Positions 1 through 9,185 are shown, numbered from the stretch's first letter. The stretch is DNA of 64,000 nucleotides from Pelagovum pacificum (GCF_016134045.1 NZ_CP065915.1:372001-436000); one strand, 5' to 3'. A program made the numbers and translations. Notes: generated from the letters alone by a model not told the origin.

Positions 1-439
1 CCATGCCGGCGTCAGTGCAGCCGTATATCCCGGACGCGCCGGCGAGGTATTCGTTGGCGCCTGTGAAGGGGACCTCCATGCGCGTCCCAAGGAAGTCCGC
101 CGTGCCGACGAGCGAATAACTTTCGCCCTCCATCCAGTAGGAGTTGCCCGAGGTCTGGAATCGGCCTGTCAGCGCCCCCGTCACGCTGACCGTCATCGGC
201 GGTGTGTTCGGGATGAGCGTGTCGAGTTCGAAGTTGCGGGGCTGCATCGTCGCCCGTCCGTCCGGAGCGACGGTCAGCACAATGTCACCGCGCGCCGTAA
301 CGTCCGTGGCGTTCATCGTACTGGCGTAGACTTCGGCGACGTCGAGCATGTCGGCCTTCCACGTTCCGACAAGACACGGGTCGAGATCGGCGAGGGCGGG
401 GCCGGCGAACAGGGTGAGGGCGAGAATACGGACAGACAT
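1..439 (-). CDS. Secreted hypothetical protein, truncated by window edge
   Basis: The frame is open from an ATG at 437-439 on the minus strand to the window edge, so the C-terminus is missing. The translation begins MSVRILALTLFAGPALADLD, a short hydrophobic signal peptide with a likely cleavage site after ALA. The mature part starts DPCLVGTWKAD, a Cys-x-x-Gly-x-Trp start resembling lipocalin-like or other small beta-barrel periplasmic proteins. The visible remainder alternates Thr/Val-rich stretches with Gly, consistent with beta structure. No catalytic motif is visible. It lies 58 bp downstream of the ferredoxin-like gene and may be the last gene of that minus-strand series. Function unknown; the lipocalin comparison is a guess from pattern. 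Confidence 0.6.
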   Translation of the reverse strand, partial: MSVRILALTLFAGPALADLDPCLVGTWKADMLDVAEVYASTMNATDVTARGDIVLTVAPDGRATMQPRNFELDTLIPNTPPMTVSVTGALTGRFQTSGNSYWMEGESYSLVGTADFLGTRMEVPFTGANEYLAGASGIYGCTDAGM

Positions 440-497
440 GGCAAGACCTTTGATGAATGGGATGAGCGACAGTAGCAATCGCCGCTTGCCGCGATAG

Positions 498-1148
498 TCA
501 GGCTTTCCTCACCGGGCGGTGAAACGCCGACATGTGAAATGCCGATTGCTGCGGGTCCCGGAGGTCGGCCCCCACAGGGCAGGCACGCCGGACCAGGCAG
601 CCGTTGTCGCGACAATCCCGGCCCTCGGGCCTATCCAGCCAGGACTTGCAGAGCGGCACGTCGTAGCTGCCCCCGGCGAAGGCGCCGACCGGGCAGGCGG
701 TCGCACAGGGGCGGGAGCATTCCTCGCAAGGTGGTGCGGCCGGGGGGGTGTCGTCGAACGTCTCGGCCAGGCCGATCGCCCCGCGATAGGAGATGAAGAG
801 GCCCGCGCTGTCGTGCACCAAAAGACCCACGGGGGAGGACCAGGCACGGCCCGACCGCAAGGCCCAGGCGATGAAAGGATGCCAGGGAGGGCCGCCGAAA
901 GGGAAGACAGGCGTGCCGCCGACAGCTTCAGACAATTGTCCGATAACCCGGGCCGACCATCGGTCGAGCGGGTCGGCCTCCCCGTCGAGATACTCGGCGC
1001 TTTGCCGGAACAGCGTCCAGAAGCGAGGTTCATCCGGCGAGAGCAAGGCGAGGCTCTTCACCGTCGGTGGCAGGCCGTCTTCGGGGCGGATGGACAGGTG
1101 TCCGGAAACGAACAGCCCTTCGGCAGCCGCGCCGTCGGCGAGCGTCAC
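498..1148 (-). CDS. Ferredoxin-like protein with two cysteine clusters
   Basis: 216 residues. The N-terminal 135 residues have no motif I recognise. The C-terminal third carries two cysteine sets: C141, C144, C148 and C152 followed by Pro-Val-Gly, and C167, C179, C184 and C190 followed by Pro-Val-Gly. Each Cys-Pro-Val-Gly ending is typical of 4Fe-4S ferredoxin domains, and the whole resembles the ferredoxin part of QueG-like reductases without the corrinoid domain. It probably carries one or two Fe-S clusters and transfers electrons in the cytoplasm; partner unknown. The start is GTG at 1146-1148, overlapping the argB stop codon (GTGA), so translation is probably coupled to argB. Confidence 0.75.
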   Translation of the reverse strand: MTLADGAAAEGLFVSGHLSIRPEDGLPPTVKSLALLSPDEPRFWTLFRQSAEYLDGEADPLDRWSARVIGQLSEAVGGTPVFPFGGPPWHPFIAWALRSGRAWSSPVGLLVHDSAGLFISYRGAIGLAETFDDTPPAAPPCEECSRPCATACPVGAFAGGSYDVPLCKSWLDRPEGRDCRDNGCLVRRACPVGADLRDPQQSAFHMSAFHRPVRKA

Positions 1149-2038
1149 GTCTCGCGCGGCTTCACCCGCGGTTCGGTCGAACGGATGATCGAGCCGGCAC
1201 CATGGTCGGTGAACAGTTCCAGCAGGGTCGCGTTCGGCAGGCGCCCGTCAAGGATCACCACGGCGCGCACGCCGTCCTCGATCGCCTTCAGCGCGGTTTC
1301 GACTTTCGGGATCATGCCACCAGAGATCGAGCCGTCACCCACCATGCTGCGGACCTGGTCGGGGGTCAGCTGCGTGACGACCTCACCCTGCGCGTTCTTC
1401 ACACCGGGCACATCGGTCAGCAGTAGCAGGCGGTCGGCCTCCAGCGCACCGGCGATGGCGCCGGCTGCCGTGTCGCCGTTCACGTTGAAGGTCTCGTTGG
1501 CGTCCATACCCGTCGCAACGGGGGCGATCACCGGGATGATGCCGGCGTCGAACAGGTCCTTTAGGACCTGCACGTTCATCTCGATCGGGCGACCGACGAA
1601 GCCGAGCTCGGGATCGTCCGCCTCGCAGACCATGAGGTCGTCGTCCTTGCCGGACAGGCCGACGGCGCGACCGCCCTCATCCATGATCGCCTGAACGATG
1701 CGCTTGTTGACGAGACCGGTGAGGACCATCTCCACGACTTCCACGATCTCTTTCGTGGTCTTGCGCTTGCCTCGCACGAACTCAGACTCGATGCCGAGCC
1801 GGCCGAGCAGATCGTTGATCATCGGCCCGCCGCCATGGACGACGACCGGGTTCATGCCGACCTGTCGCATCAGGACGATGTCGCGGGCGAACTCGGCCAT
1901 TTCCTCGACCCCGCCCATGGCGTTGCCGCCGAACTTCACGACGACCACCGCGCCCGAGTAGCGCTGCATGTAGGGCAGCGCCTCGCTCAGTGTCCGCGCC
2001 GTCGCAATCCAGTCCCGGTCCATCGTCTGTGTCCTCAT
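1145..2038 (-). CDS. argB: Acetylglutamate kinase
   Basis: Second step of arginine biosynthesis: ATP-dependent phosphorylation of N-acetyl-L-glutamate. The amino acid kinase fold is clear. It has [11 protein letters not shown] near the N-terminus (ATP-binding Lys and Gly loop), the [10 protein letters not shown] loop, the substrate region [15 protein letters not shown], and the C-terminal [12 protein letters not shown] segment. About 297 residues, normal for ArgB. I chose ATG 2036-2038 ([10 protein letters not shown]), which fits a Shine-Dalgarno (AAGGA) and the usual N-terminus; ATG 2045-2047 is also possible. The gene follows engB by a few bases in the MOSC-engB-argB series, a common Rhodobacterales arrangement. 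Its stop overlaps the downstream ferredoxin-like gene. Confidence 0.95.
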   Translation of the reverse strand: MRTQTMDRDWIATARTLSEALPYMQRYSGAVVVVKFGGNAMGGVEEMAEFARDIVLMRQVGMNPVVVHGGGPMINDLLGRLGIESEFVRGKRKTTKEIVEVVEMVLTGLVNKRIVQAIMDEGGRAVGLSGKDDDLMVCEADDPELGFVGRPIEMNVQVLKDLFDAGIIPVIAPVATGMDANETFNVNGDTAAGAIAGALEADRLLLLTDVPGVKNAQGEVVTQLTPDQVRSMVGDGSISGGMIPKVETALKAIEDGVRAVVILDGRLPNATLLELFTDHGAGSIIRSTEPRVKPRET

Positions 2039-2050
2039 CGCCTGCATCCT

Positions 2051-2704
2051 TCAGGAGAGCCCGGCCACGATCGACCGGAGCGTCTCGATCCCATCGCCCT
2101 TTTCGGACGAGGTCAACACGATCTCCGGATAGGCGGCGGGATGGCGGGCGAGCGCCGCCCGCACCTGGTCCAGCACTTTCTCGCGGTCGGTGGCCTTAAC
2201 CTTGTCGGCCTTCGTCAGGACGCACTGGAAGGTCACGGCGGCGCTGTCGAGCAGGCTCATGATCTCTTCGTCGACTTGCTTCACGCCATGACGGTGGTCG
2301 ACGAGAACGAAGGCGCGACGCAGGGTCTGGCGCCCCTGCAGGTACTGCTTCAGCAGCGCCTGCCATTTCGCGACCACGGCGACAGGTGCATTGGCGAAAC
2401 CGTAGCCCGGCAGGTCGACGAGGTAGCAGGCCTCGCCGATGGTGAAGTAGTTCACTTCCTGCGTCCGTCCGGGCGTGTTCGACGCCCGCGCCAGAGCCTT
2501 GCGGCCGGTCAGAGCGTTGATAAGCGTACTTTTCCCGACGTTGGAGCGGCCGGCGAAGCAGACCTCGACACGGTCGGCGGGGGGCAGACCGGACATGGCG
2601 ACCACGCCCTTCAGGAACTCGACCTCACCGGCGAACATCTTGCGGCCGGCCTCCCGGGATTCATCGTCCGGGGTTTCGGCGAGGGGAAAGGGGAGGGACG
2701 TCAT
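2051..2704 (-). CDS. engB: Ribosome biogenesis GTPase YsxC/EngB
   Basis: TrmE-Era-EngA-YihA family GTPase needed for late large-subunit assembly and normal division. 217 residues, the family's usual size. Motifs: G1 GRSNVGKS at 52-59, G3 DLPGYG at 97-102, and G4 TKAD at 164-167. The switch region with TPGRT lies at about 77-81. The ATG at 2702-2704 overlaps the stop of the upstream MOSC gene (ATGA), indicating translational coupling within the yidC-MOSC-engB-argB operon. Confidence 0.96.
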   Translation of the reverse strand: MTSLPFPLAETPDDESREAGRKMFAGEVEFLKGVVAMSGLPPADRVEVCFAGRSNVGKSTLINALTGRKALARASNTPGRTQEVNYFTIGEACYLVDLPGYGFANAPVAVVAKWQALLKQYLQGRQTLRRAFVLVDHRHGVKQVDEEIMSLLDSAAVTFQCVLTKADKVKATDREKVLDQVRAALARHPAAYPEIVLTSSEKGDGIETLRSIVAGLS

Positions 2705-3438
2705 GCGAGCACCGCCGTATCGCCGAGCTTGAGAGTGCCGGGAGCCTTCACGACCACGCCGACGGTGAAATCCCTATGGCCGAACGTGTCGAGCACGTCG
2801 AGCGTGCGCACGTCGCGCTCTCCCGTCTCGGGGCTCGCGGCTGTCGACTGGCAGCGCCCGATCCGCTCGATCACCTCGACTTGGGACGTGCCAAGACGAA
2901 GGGATTTGCCGACCCACTCGAACTCTTCCCAGGGGGCGAGGCCGTCGAGCCAGACGTTGCAGCGAAAGCGATGCTCCGACAGGTCGGTGCCCGCGCGCTC
3001 GGACAGATCACGCAGGCTGGCGAGGTTGCCGACGGAGATCGTCGGTTCCTGTGCATCGGTCATACCACGCGCGCCGGAGCGGACGACCTTCACCGGCGCG
3101 GCACGGCCCTCCCCGACCAGCGGAGTAAGCCAGTCGATCAGCGTGGTCTCGTCCGCGACAGGATCCACCGTGATGGTCGGGCGGTCGGGGTGGCGCAGCT
3201 CGATCCGGTCGCCCACGCTCTTCGCTTCGACCGCCATGAGGGCCGGGGACGATGCGGCGCGGATGAAGTTCGGGCAGCGCGACCATTCACCGTCAACTGC
3301 GGTCCCCGCTTCGTGCAGGATGGCCCAAAGCCGATCGCCGGGGAACGTCTCCCCCGGCGACAGCGCGGCTTCGCTCACGGCTTCGCGTCCGACGGCCTTG
3401 ATCGGATGCCGCCACAAGGACGCGATGGTCATCGTCAT
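2701..3438 (-). CDS. MOSC domain protein
   Basis: 245 residues. An N-terminal beta-barrel segment (WRHPIKAVG at 9-17) precedes the MOSC domain, which has FRCNVWLDG at 158-166 and the conserved Cys at 196 in the IGRCQ motif. MOSC domains bind sulfur carried on a cysteine and are related to the C-terminus of Mo-cofactor sulfurase. Homologues act on molybdenum cofactor or in N-hydroxylated compound reduction. The substrate here is unknown. The true start is ATG 3436-3438, which overlaps the yidC stop by four bases; longer in-frame readings through yidC are artefacts. It is coupled to both yidC and engB. Confidence 0.85.
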   Translation of the reverse strand: MTMTIASLWRHPIKAVGREAVSEAALSPGETFPGDRLWAILHEAGTAVDGEWSRCPNFIRAASSPALMAVEAKSVGDRIELRHPDRPTITVDPVADETTLIDWLTPLVGEGRAAPVKVVRSGARGMTDAQEPTISVGNLASLRDLSERAGTDLSEHRFRCNVWLDGLAPWEEFEWVGKSLRLGTSQVEVIERIGRCQSTAASPETGERDVRTLDVLDTFGHRDFTVGVVVKAPGTLKLGDTAVLA

Positions 3439-5231
3439 TTCTTGGCCGCGTCCGCCGGTTTGCCCCGGATATTGCCGAGGATGTCCGGTTTGTAGCCGTG
3501 GCTGCGCATGATGAGGTACTGCTGCAGGAACGTGATCGTGTTGTTGGTGATCCAGTAGAGCACCAGGCCGCTGGCGAAGCTGCCGAGCATGAACATGAAG
3601 ACCCACGGCATCCACGCGAAGATCATCCGCTGCGTCGGGTCCGGCGGGGCCGGGTTCAGCTTCTGCTGCAGGAACATCGAGATCCCGAGCAGGATCGGCA
3701 GAATGCCGAGCGACACGATGAAGAAGATCGAGCCCGGATCCGGAGTGTCGTAGGGCAGCAGGCCGAACAGGTTCAGGATCGACGAGGGGTCGGGCGCGGA
3801 CAGGTCGCGGATCCAGCCGATCCACGGCGCGTGACGCAGCTCCAGCGTGACGAAGATCACCTTGTAGAGCGAGAAGAAGATCGGGATCTGCAGCAGGATC
3901 GGGAGACAGCCCGAAGCCGGGTTCACCTTGTTCTTCTTGTAGAGCTCCATCATCCCCTGCTGGAGCTTCTGACGGTCGTCGCCGGCACGCTCCTTGAGCT
4001 TCTCCATCTCCGGCTGGAGCTCCTTCATCTTCGCCATGGAAGAGTAGGACTTGTAGGAGAGCGGGAAGAGTACACCCTTGATGATGACCGTCAGCAGGAT
4101 GATCGACCAGCCCATGTTGCCGATCAGCTGGTTGAGGAAGTGCAGGACCGCGAAGATTGGCTTGGTCAGGAAGAAGAACCAGCCCCAGTCGATCGAGTCG
4201 ATGAAACGGTCGATGCCGCTGGCCTGATAGTCGCGGATCGTCTCCCACTCTTTTGCACCGGCAAAGAGCAGGCTCTCGTTCGTCGCGGTCTGGCCCGGGG
4301 CGACTTCGACAGCGGGGAACACGCTTTCCGTCAGGAAGATGCCGTTTACCTCGCGCGCGACGGAGCGGAACGCCGTGCCGGGCGCGGGGATGAGGGTGGT
4401 CATCCAGTACTTGTCGGTGAAGCCGAGCCAGCCGTTCTCGGTCACCTCGATGCGGGACTCCTCGGCGATGACATCGGGAAGGTCGTCGTAGTCGATCTCT
4501 TCGAGCTCACCGTCGGACATCCGCACGACACCCTCGTGCAGGATGAAGAAGGGACGCGAATCCGGCTGACCGTGGCGGCGGACCTGGCCGTAGGGCTGGA
4601 GGCGGATCGTGTCTTCGGTGGTGTTCTCGACCGTCTGGTCGATGGTGAACATGTACTTGTCGTCGACGGAGATCGTCTTGCGGAAGATCAGGCCGTTGCC
4701 GTTGTCCCAGGACAGCGTGATCGGCTGGTCGGGCGTCAGCGTTTCGCCGTCCTCGATCTCCCAGACGGTGCTGTCACCGGGCACGTCGACGTCGCCCGCG
4801 CCGGAAAGCCAGCCGTGGACGGAATAGTAGGGCGTGTCGCCGCCGACGGGCGAGAGCAGCTCGACGAGGGGGGAGTCCGGGTCCAGCTCCTCGGTGTAAT
4901 TCGAGAGGGAAAGGTCGTCGAACCGGCCGCCGAGCGTGTTGATCGAGCCGACGATGCTCGGCGTTTCGATCGCGATACGGGGGGCTTCGGGGGCCTCTTC
5001 GCTCGGCGCAGCGGGCTCGCCCGTACCGGATGCGGTGCCGGATGGGTCCAGACCGTCCTCGGTCGGCGGCGCGAGGTCGTCGCTGCCGGCATCGACCTGT
5101 TCGATCGGCTGACCATCGGAATCGGTTGCACCGGGCGCCTGCTCCGGCGGGGGGAAAACGAGGAACCAGACGAGGATCACCACGAAGCTGAGCGCCGTGG
5201 CGAGAAGAAGGTTCCGGTTCTGATCGTCCAT
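3435..5231 (-). CDS. yidC: Membrane protein insertase YidC
   Basis: 598 residues. Inner-membrane insertase acting alone or with Sec. The N-terminus (MDDQNRNLLLATALSFVVIL) gives the first membrane segment. A large periplasmic region of about 300 residues follows, with an acidic Pro/Ala-rich linker. The conserved C-terminal core contains WGWFFFLTKPIF, the cytoplasmic coiled region MKELQPEMEKLKERAGDD, then NPASGCLPILLQIP and further membrane helices. The start ATG at 5229-5231 is preceded by an AAAGGG-type ribosome site; an in-frame extension upstream has no support. First gene of the yidC-MOSC-engB-argB series, separated from the upstream phosphodiesterase-like gene by 391 bp. Confidence 0.96.
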   Translation of the reverse strand: MDDQNRNLLLATALSFVVILVWFLVFPPPEQAPGATDSDGQPIEQVDAGSDDLAPPTEDGLDPSGTASGTGEPAAPSEEAPEAPRIAIETPSIVGSINTLGGRFDDLSLSNYTEELDPDSPLVELLSPVGGDTPYYSVHGWLSGAGDVDVPGDSTVWEIEDGETLTPDQPITLSWDNGNGLIFRKTISVDDKYMFTIDQTVENTTEDTIRLQPYGQVRRHGQPDSRPFFILHEGVVRMSDGELEEIDYDDLPDVIAEESRIEVTENGWLGFTDKYWMTTLIPAPGTAFRSVAREVNGIFLTESVFPAVEVAPGQTATNESLLFAGAKEWETIRDYQASGIDRFIDSIDWGWFFFLTKPIFAVLHFLNQLIGNMGWSIILLTVIIKGVLFPLSYKSYSSMAKMKELQPEMEKLKERAGDDRQKLQQGMMELYKKNKVNPASGCLPILLQIPIFFSLYKVIFVTLELRHAPWIGWIRDLSAPDPSSILNLFGLLPYDTPDPGSIFFIVSLGILPILLGISMFLQQKLNPAPPDPTQRMIFAWMPWVFMFMLGSFASGLVLYWITNNTITFLQQYLIMRSHGYKPDILGNIRGKPADAAKK

Positions 5232-5622
5232 CGAGACGCCCTTTATTTCTTGTGCGCGAGCCGTGCTGAGAGGGTAGGGCGGTTCAACAGACCGAGCGCC
5301 CAAAGGTCAAGGGGGTACGCGCCGTCTCGGCGAGGTGCGACATCACCTGCGCGTGCATGGGCGCACCGCGACGGCATGAGGCGGGTCTTCCTGCGCGGCA
5401 AATGGGGGACGTGGGCCTGTTCGGCGGCAACGAACGTCGGTTCGGTCCGCCCTGGTTAGCGACTCTCGCAAGGCGCTGGTTGATCGGGATCAGACTACGG
5501 CACTGTTATTTGCCGTGCGCGGAGGCTGCCTCGTGGGCGTCGGCCTTGGGGTCTCATGCAGACGGTTCGAATTGAGACCCTCGCCAGTCACTGCGATCCC
5601 CGGTCCGCTCGACCATAAGCCC
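5232..5622. other. 391-bp non-coding gap upstream of yidC
   Basis: No convincing gene on either strand. The yidC promoter should be here: on the minus strand a TTGACC-like hexamer lies near 5308-5313, but no good -10 is evident. The distal part contains the inverted repeat at 5549-5580. I looked for tRNA, SRP RNA and tmRNA signatures and found none that hold up. Confidence 0.5.
5549..5580 (-). terminator. 8-bp inverted repeat, possible terminator
   Basis: Perfect arms GGGTCTCA (5549-5556) and TGAGACCC (5573-5580) flank a 16-base loop. It lies 43 bp downstream of the stop of the phosphodiesterase-like gene on the minus strand, where a terminator is expected. There is no T-tract, so this may be a Rho-dependent or RNA-processing structure instead. 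Confidence 0.35.
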
Positions 5623-7155
5623 TTAGCCCACGTCCCGCACGGTCTCTTCCCCGCTCGGCGGCCTCGTCCGCAGCCAGGTTGTCATGTCCTCCATCATCAT
5701 CGGCCTGGTCAGAAGAAATCCCTGCATCTGAGCACAGCCGAGCCTTGCGAGCGCGCTTCGCTCCGCTTCCGTTTCCACGCCTTCCGCGAGCGTCACCAGG
5801 CCGAGGCGATCCGCCATGGTCAGGATCGCCTGCAACATCGGCTCCTGCTCCGGCTCGCGGTCGAGATCGCGCACGAAAGTCCGGTCGATCTTGATGCGCC
5901 GGATCGGCAGACGCCGCACGGTCGTGATGGAGCTGCTCCCGGTCCCGAAATCATCGAGGTCCAGCAGGCAACCCATGTCCGCAAGCCGCGCGAGGTTAAG
6001 CGAGACGCGCGGGTCCGACCCGTCGGTCATGACGGTTTCGAGCACTTCGACGGTCAGTCGGTCGGGCGAAAGACCCTCCGTCTCCAGCGCGCCGACGACA
6101 CGCGCCGCGAGGGTCGGGTCCGACAATTCGGTGGTAGAGAGGTTCACCGCAACCGTCGGGACATGGAGGCCCTGCGCGTCCCACGTCCGAAGGGCCCGCA
6201 GCGCCTGCTCGAGAATCCGCTGGCCGAGGGCCGGCATCAGGCCCGACTCCTTCGCGGCCGGTAAAAAGCTGGCGGGCAGTGCGATTTCCTGATCGGAGGT
6301 CCGCCACCGGGCCAGTGCCTCTACTCCGGTAAGCCGGGCATCCTCCAGCGCGATCTGCGGCTGGAAGACGGCGACGATCCGGTCGGTTCGAAGTGCCTCC
6401 CTCAGGTCCTCGGCGAATCGGTAGCGCGCCGCGATCCGGTCGCGCAGCACCGGGCTGTACTGGACAAGCTGGCCGGGACCGGACTTGGCCGCACTGATCT
6501 GGGCGAGCGTCGCGCCTTGGAGCAGGGATGCTCCGGTTTCGCTTTCCGTGACGTCGGACCTCGCCGCTCCGATGGAGATCGCCGGTCGGAGGTCCACACC
6601 CGACACGCGGATCGGTTCCGTCAGGGCCGCGAGTAGCCGCTCGGCGAGCCGGGCGAGATCCTCGTCATTCAAGGGCGTGGTCGGCGAGAGGGCGAGGCCA
6701 AAGGTCGGTCCGTCCAGCCGCGCCCAGCAATCGACGCCACGCACCGCGCTCGAGAAGCGCCTGCTGACCGCGTCGAGCAATTGGTCGACGCCAATCCGCC
6801 CGAACCGTTCCTGTAGCGACTTGAATTCATCAAGCTCCACCACGAGCGCGGCGGTCACGAGCCCCTCCGCCCGCGCGCGTGCGAGCGCGAGGTCCAGTGA
6901 CCGCTCCAGCGTGTCGCGGCGCACGAGGCCGGTCACGTTGTCCGTGTCCGCTGCGGCGGTATCGCGATGCGAGCCATAAATGCCGACCGCCAGTACCGCC
7001 GGCAGAAGAAACGCCGCGATAAGAAAGCCGGGTTGTTCAAAGACAAGCCAGCCCGCCACCGCAACAAGAGGTGCGATCGCGAGGGCGCGGGCCCGCAGAG
7101 GTGCGGGGCTGCCACGTATGCCGATCCGGCCAACTATTCGGTCGATAAGGCGCAT
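5623..7155 (-). CDS. Membrane-anchored c-di-GMP phosphodiesterase with degenerate GGDEF
   Basis: 510 residues. Two hydrophobic stretches (about 23-40 and 43-62) anchor the protein. A GGDEF-type domain follows at about 72-235, but its signature motif is replaced by DGPTF (148-152), so cyclase activity is unlikely. The EAL domain (about 250-500) keeps the key residues: E279 in VEAL, N338, E370/E373, D401-D402 in DDFGTG, K422, E458 and Q478. It therefore probably hydrolyses c-di-GMP, with the dead cyclase domain as a GTP or regulatory site. Start ATG 7153-7155. Target process (motility, adhesion) is not shown by neighbours. Confidence 0.88.
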   Translation of the reverse strand: MRLIDRIVGRIGIRGSPAPLRARALAIAPLVAVAGWLVFEQPGFLIAAFLLPAVLAVGIYGSHRDTAAADTDNVTGLVRRDTLERSLDLALARARAEGLVTAALVVELDEFKSLQERFGRIGVDQLLDAVSRRFSSAVRGVDCWARLDGPTFGLALSPTTPLNDEDLARLAERLLAALTEPIRVSGVDLRPAISIGAARSDVTESETGASLLQGATLAQISAAKSGPGQLVQYSPVLRDRIAARYRFAEDLREALRTDRIVAVFQPQIALEDARLTGVEALARWRTSDQEIALPASFLPAAKESGLMPALGQRILEQALRALRTWDAQGLHVPTVAVNLSTTELSDPTLAARVVGALETEGLSPDRLTVEVLETVMTDGSDPRVSLNLARLADMGCLLDLDDFGTGSSSITTVRRLPIRRIKIDRTFVRDLDREPEQEPMLQAILTMADRLGLVTLAEGVETEAERSALARLGCAQMQGFLLTRPMMMEDMTTWLRTRPPSGEETVRDVG

Positions 7156-7207
7156 TGAGTCCCCGCACAGCTCCCTCGGACCATAAGGCTCCGAGGTGAG
7201 TAACGGG

Positions 7208-8068
7208 TTAACGCAAGGACGGGGTCTCGTCGGATTCCTTCGCTTCGGACAAGGTAAGTCCGGCGAAATCGAACAATTTCGGGTCGAGCAGATGCGACGG
7301 GCGTGCATTCATCAGCGCCCGGAACATCACCTGCCGCCGGCCGGGCGAGTTCTTCTCCCACCCGTCGAGGATCTGTTTCACCTGCTGACGCTGCAGCCCG
7401 TCCTGGCTACCGCAGAGATCGCAGGGGATGATCGGATAGTTCATCGCCCTAGCGAAACGCTCGCAATCCGCCTCGGCCACGTGGGCGAGCGGGCGGTACA
7501 GGAACAGGTCGCCCTCTTCGTTCACCAGTTTCGGCGGCATCGTGGCGAGCCGGCCGCCGTGGAACAGGTTCATGAAGAATGTCTCGAGGATGTCGTCGCG
7601 ATGGTGGCCGAGCACCACGGCAGAACATCCTTCTTCCCGCGCGATCCGGTAGAGATGCCCACGCCGAAGCCGCGAGCAGAGCGCGCAGAACGTCCGGCCC
7701 GCCGGAATCTTGTCCATCACGACGGAATAGGTGTCCTGGTACTCGATCCTGTGGGGCACGCCCATCTTCTCGAGGAACTCGGGCAGGACCGTCGCCGGGA
7801 AACCGGGCTGGCCCTGGTCGAGGTTGCAGGCGAGGAGTTCAACCGGAAGCAATCCGCGCCACTGCAACTCGTGCAGCACGGCGAGCAGGGTGTAGCTGTC
7901 CTTGCCGCCGGAAAGACAGACGAGCCATTTCGCACCGCGTTCGACCATGCCGTATTGCTCTATCGCCTCGCGGGTGTCGCGGACGATACGCTTGCGCAGC
8001 TTCTTGAACTCGGTCGAGGACGGTGCGCCCTCGAAGAGCGGATGGATGTCGTCGGCATTGTCGAACAT
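7208..8068 (-). CDS. ttcA: tRNA 2-thiocytidine synthetase TtcA
   Basis: 286 residues. TtcA thiolates C32 of certain tRNAs using ATP and a 4Fe-4S cluster. The PP-loop SGGKDS is at 53-58. C128 and C131 (CALC) form the first conserved cysteine pair, and C216 and C219 (CDLC) lie in the C-terminal part. The sequence is colinear with TtcA throughout. Start ATG 8066-8068. The gene sits in the rnpA-yidD-yidC chromosomal neighbourhood with 141 bp separating it from yidD. Confidence 0.95.
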   Translation of the reverse strand: MFDNADDIHPLFEGAPSSTEFKKLRKRIVRDTREAIEQYGMVERGAKWLVCLSGGKDSYTLLAVLHELQWRGLLPVELLACNLDQGQPGFPATVLPEFLEKMGVPHRIEYQDTYSVVMDKIPAGRTFCALCSRLRRGHLYRIAREEGCSAVVLGHHRDDILETFFMNLFHGGRLATMPPKLVNEEGDLFLYRPLAHVAEADCERFARAMNYPIIPCDLCGSQDGLQRQQVKQILDGWEKNSPGRRQVMFRALMNARPSHLLDPKLFDFAGLTLSEAKESDETPSLR

Positions 8069-8209
8069 GGGGCGGGATATGGCAGACGCGCGCGGTCCGG
8101 CAAAGGGAAAACTGCGTTATCCCGGGGCGGGTCAAGCGCCGCACGAGGCGCTCGCCAGAAGGTCCTACGAAGCGCCTTGCCACCCTCCGACGGGCCGCGG
8201 TGCCGCCTT

Positions 8210-8431
8210 TCAATCGGGGACGTTGTCGATGCCCGAGCCGCCCCACGGATGGCAGCGCAGTATGCGCCGCGCGGCCAGCCATCCGCCCTTCAGCGCGCCA
8301 TGTTTTTCGAGCGCTTCCATGGCATAGGCGGAGCAGGTGGGCGTGTAGCGGCAGCCGTGCCCGACCCACGGCGACCACAGCAGCCGATAGGCCCGGACGG
8401 GCAGGGACAGAAGGAAGGCGGCGGGGCTCAC
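8210..8431 (-). CDS. yidD: Membrane protein insertion efficiency factor YidD
   Basis: 73 residues, the usual size. YidD is a small amphipathic inner-membrane-associated protein linked to YidC insertion. It shows the family core [15 protein letters not shown] with its three-residue-spaced cysteine region and the Arg-rich [13 protein letters not shown] tail. The start at 8429-8431 overlaps the rnpA stop, as in many bacteria where rnpA and yidD are translationally coupled. Confidence 0.95.
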   Translation of the reverse strand: MSPAAFLLSLPVRAYRLLWSPWVGHGCRYTPTCSAYAMEALEKHGALKGGWLAARRILRCHPWGGSGIDNVPD

Positions 8432-8769
8432 CTGTGGACCTCGGCCAAGGCGGCGCGAAGATCCTCGCGCATGGTGGCGAAGTCATGGTCTGCAGTCGCC
8501 TCGCGGCGGCCGATCAGCACGTAGTCCCATCCGGGCTGGCCGTAAGCGGGCAGTTCTAGGCGGGCGATCTCCCGAAGGCGACGCTTGGCGCGATTGCGGG
8601 CCACGGCATTGCCGACCTTCTTGGAGCAGGTGAACCCGGCGCGCATGGTCGCATCGCCATCGTCGCGCTTTAGCGCCTGCAGATGGAAGCCGGGCGTGCC
8701 CTTGGAGCGTCCGCGATGCTGGCAGGCGAGGAAATCGGCACGTTGGCGGAGGCGTTCGGGGCTGGTCAT
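8428..8769 (-). CDS. rnpA: Ribonuclease P protein component
   Basis: 113 residues. Protein subunit of RNase P, which processes the 5' end of pre-tRNAs. Shows RADF near the N-terminus, [20 protein letters not shown] (the RNR motif) in the middle and YVLIGRREA near the end. Start ATG 8767-8769 gives the usual length; an in-frame extension of ten residues is unlikely. Overlaps yidD downstream and the 51-residue unknown gene upstream by four bases each. Confidence 0.95.
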   Translation of the reverse strand: MTSPERLRQRADFLACQHRGRSKGTPGFHLQALKRDDGDATMRAGFTCSKKVGNAVARNRAKRRLREIARLELPAYGQPGWDYVLIGRREATADHDFATMREDLRAALAEVHR

Positions 8770-8921
8770 AGGGAATCCCTCGCCTGGCGGTCTCCGCAAT
8801 AACGCCGGATCCAGTCGAGGCTCACCTCGTCCGAAAGCCGGGCGACGCCGGGCGCAACAACTGCGGGTGCGAGCAGGTCGAGCGCCGTGCAGAGGCGAGC
8901 GAGCTCTACCGCAGGACTCAT
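8766..8921 (-). CDS. Small unknown ORF between rpmH and rnpA
   Basis: 51 residues from ATG 8919-8921, beginning MSPAVELARLCTALDLLAPA and ending in a charged helix. The stop overlaps the rnpA start (ATGA), which suggests a translated coupling ORF rather than noise. No known domain. It contains one Trp and two Cys but no metal-binding spacing. Position between rpmH and rnpA suggests a local role in that operon's translation or none beyond coupling. Confidence 0.5.
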   Translation of the reverse strand: MSPAVELARLCTALDLLAPAVVAPGVARLSDEVSLDWIRRYCGDRQARDSL

Positions 8922-8962
8922 GCGCCGTTGCCTTTTGCCGGGCGGTCGACCGGACAAACGGA

Positions 8963-8990
8963 AACCGCCGCAGGCGAGGCCTCGGCGGTT
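8963..8990 (-). terminator. Hairpin downstream of rpmH
   Basis: Arms AACCGCCG (8963-8970) and CGGCGGTT (8983-8990) with a 12-base loop. Read on the minus strand it is followed by TTCCGTTTG, a weak U-rich tail. It lies 60 bp after rpmH and could reduce transcription into rnpA, giving the usual excess of L34 over RnpA. Confidence 0.5.
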
Positions 8991-9050
8991 CGGATCTCTT
9001 GCGCGATCATGTCGGCCGCATCGTGAGTGACCTCACGATGCAACGCGGGA

Positions 9051-9185
9051 TCAGGCGCTGAGCTTCTTCCGGCCACGGGCGCGGCGGGCATTGAGGACCT
9101 TGCGGCCTGCCTTGGTCGCCATGCGGGCGCGGAAACCGTGACGGTTCTTGCGAACCCGGTTCGAAGGCTGGAACGTGCGCTTCAT
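9051..9185 (-). CDS. rpmH: 50S ribosomal protein L34
   Basis: 44 residues, [18 protein letters not shown] then a basic tail ending RGRKKLSA, which is canonical L34. Start ATG 9183-9185. It heads the rpmH-rnpA-yidD series on the minus strand and has its own promoter at 9258-9286. Confidence 0.97.
   Translation of the reverse strand: MKRTFQPSNRVRKNRHGFRARMATKAGRKVLNARRARGRKKLSA

Noticed and set aside
3498-5459. Long plus-strand frame opposite yidC
   Set aside because: Composition is His/Arg/Glu/Asp/Val-rich as expected for the reverse of a GC-rich gene, no domain is visible, and yidC on the other strand is certain.
5561-5586. GGTTCGAAT-like T-loop, considered a tRNA or tmRNA 3' end
   Set aside because: The flanking bases do not form a T-stem, and no acceptor stem or anticodon arm can be built around it.
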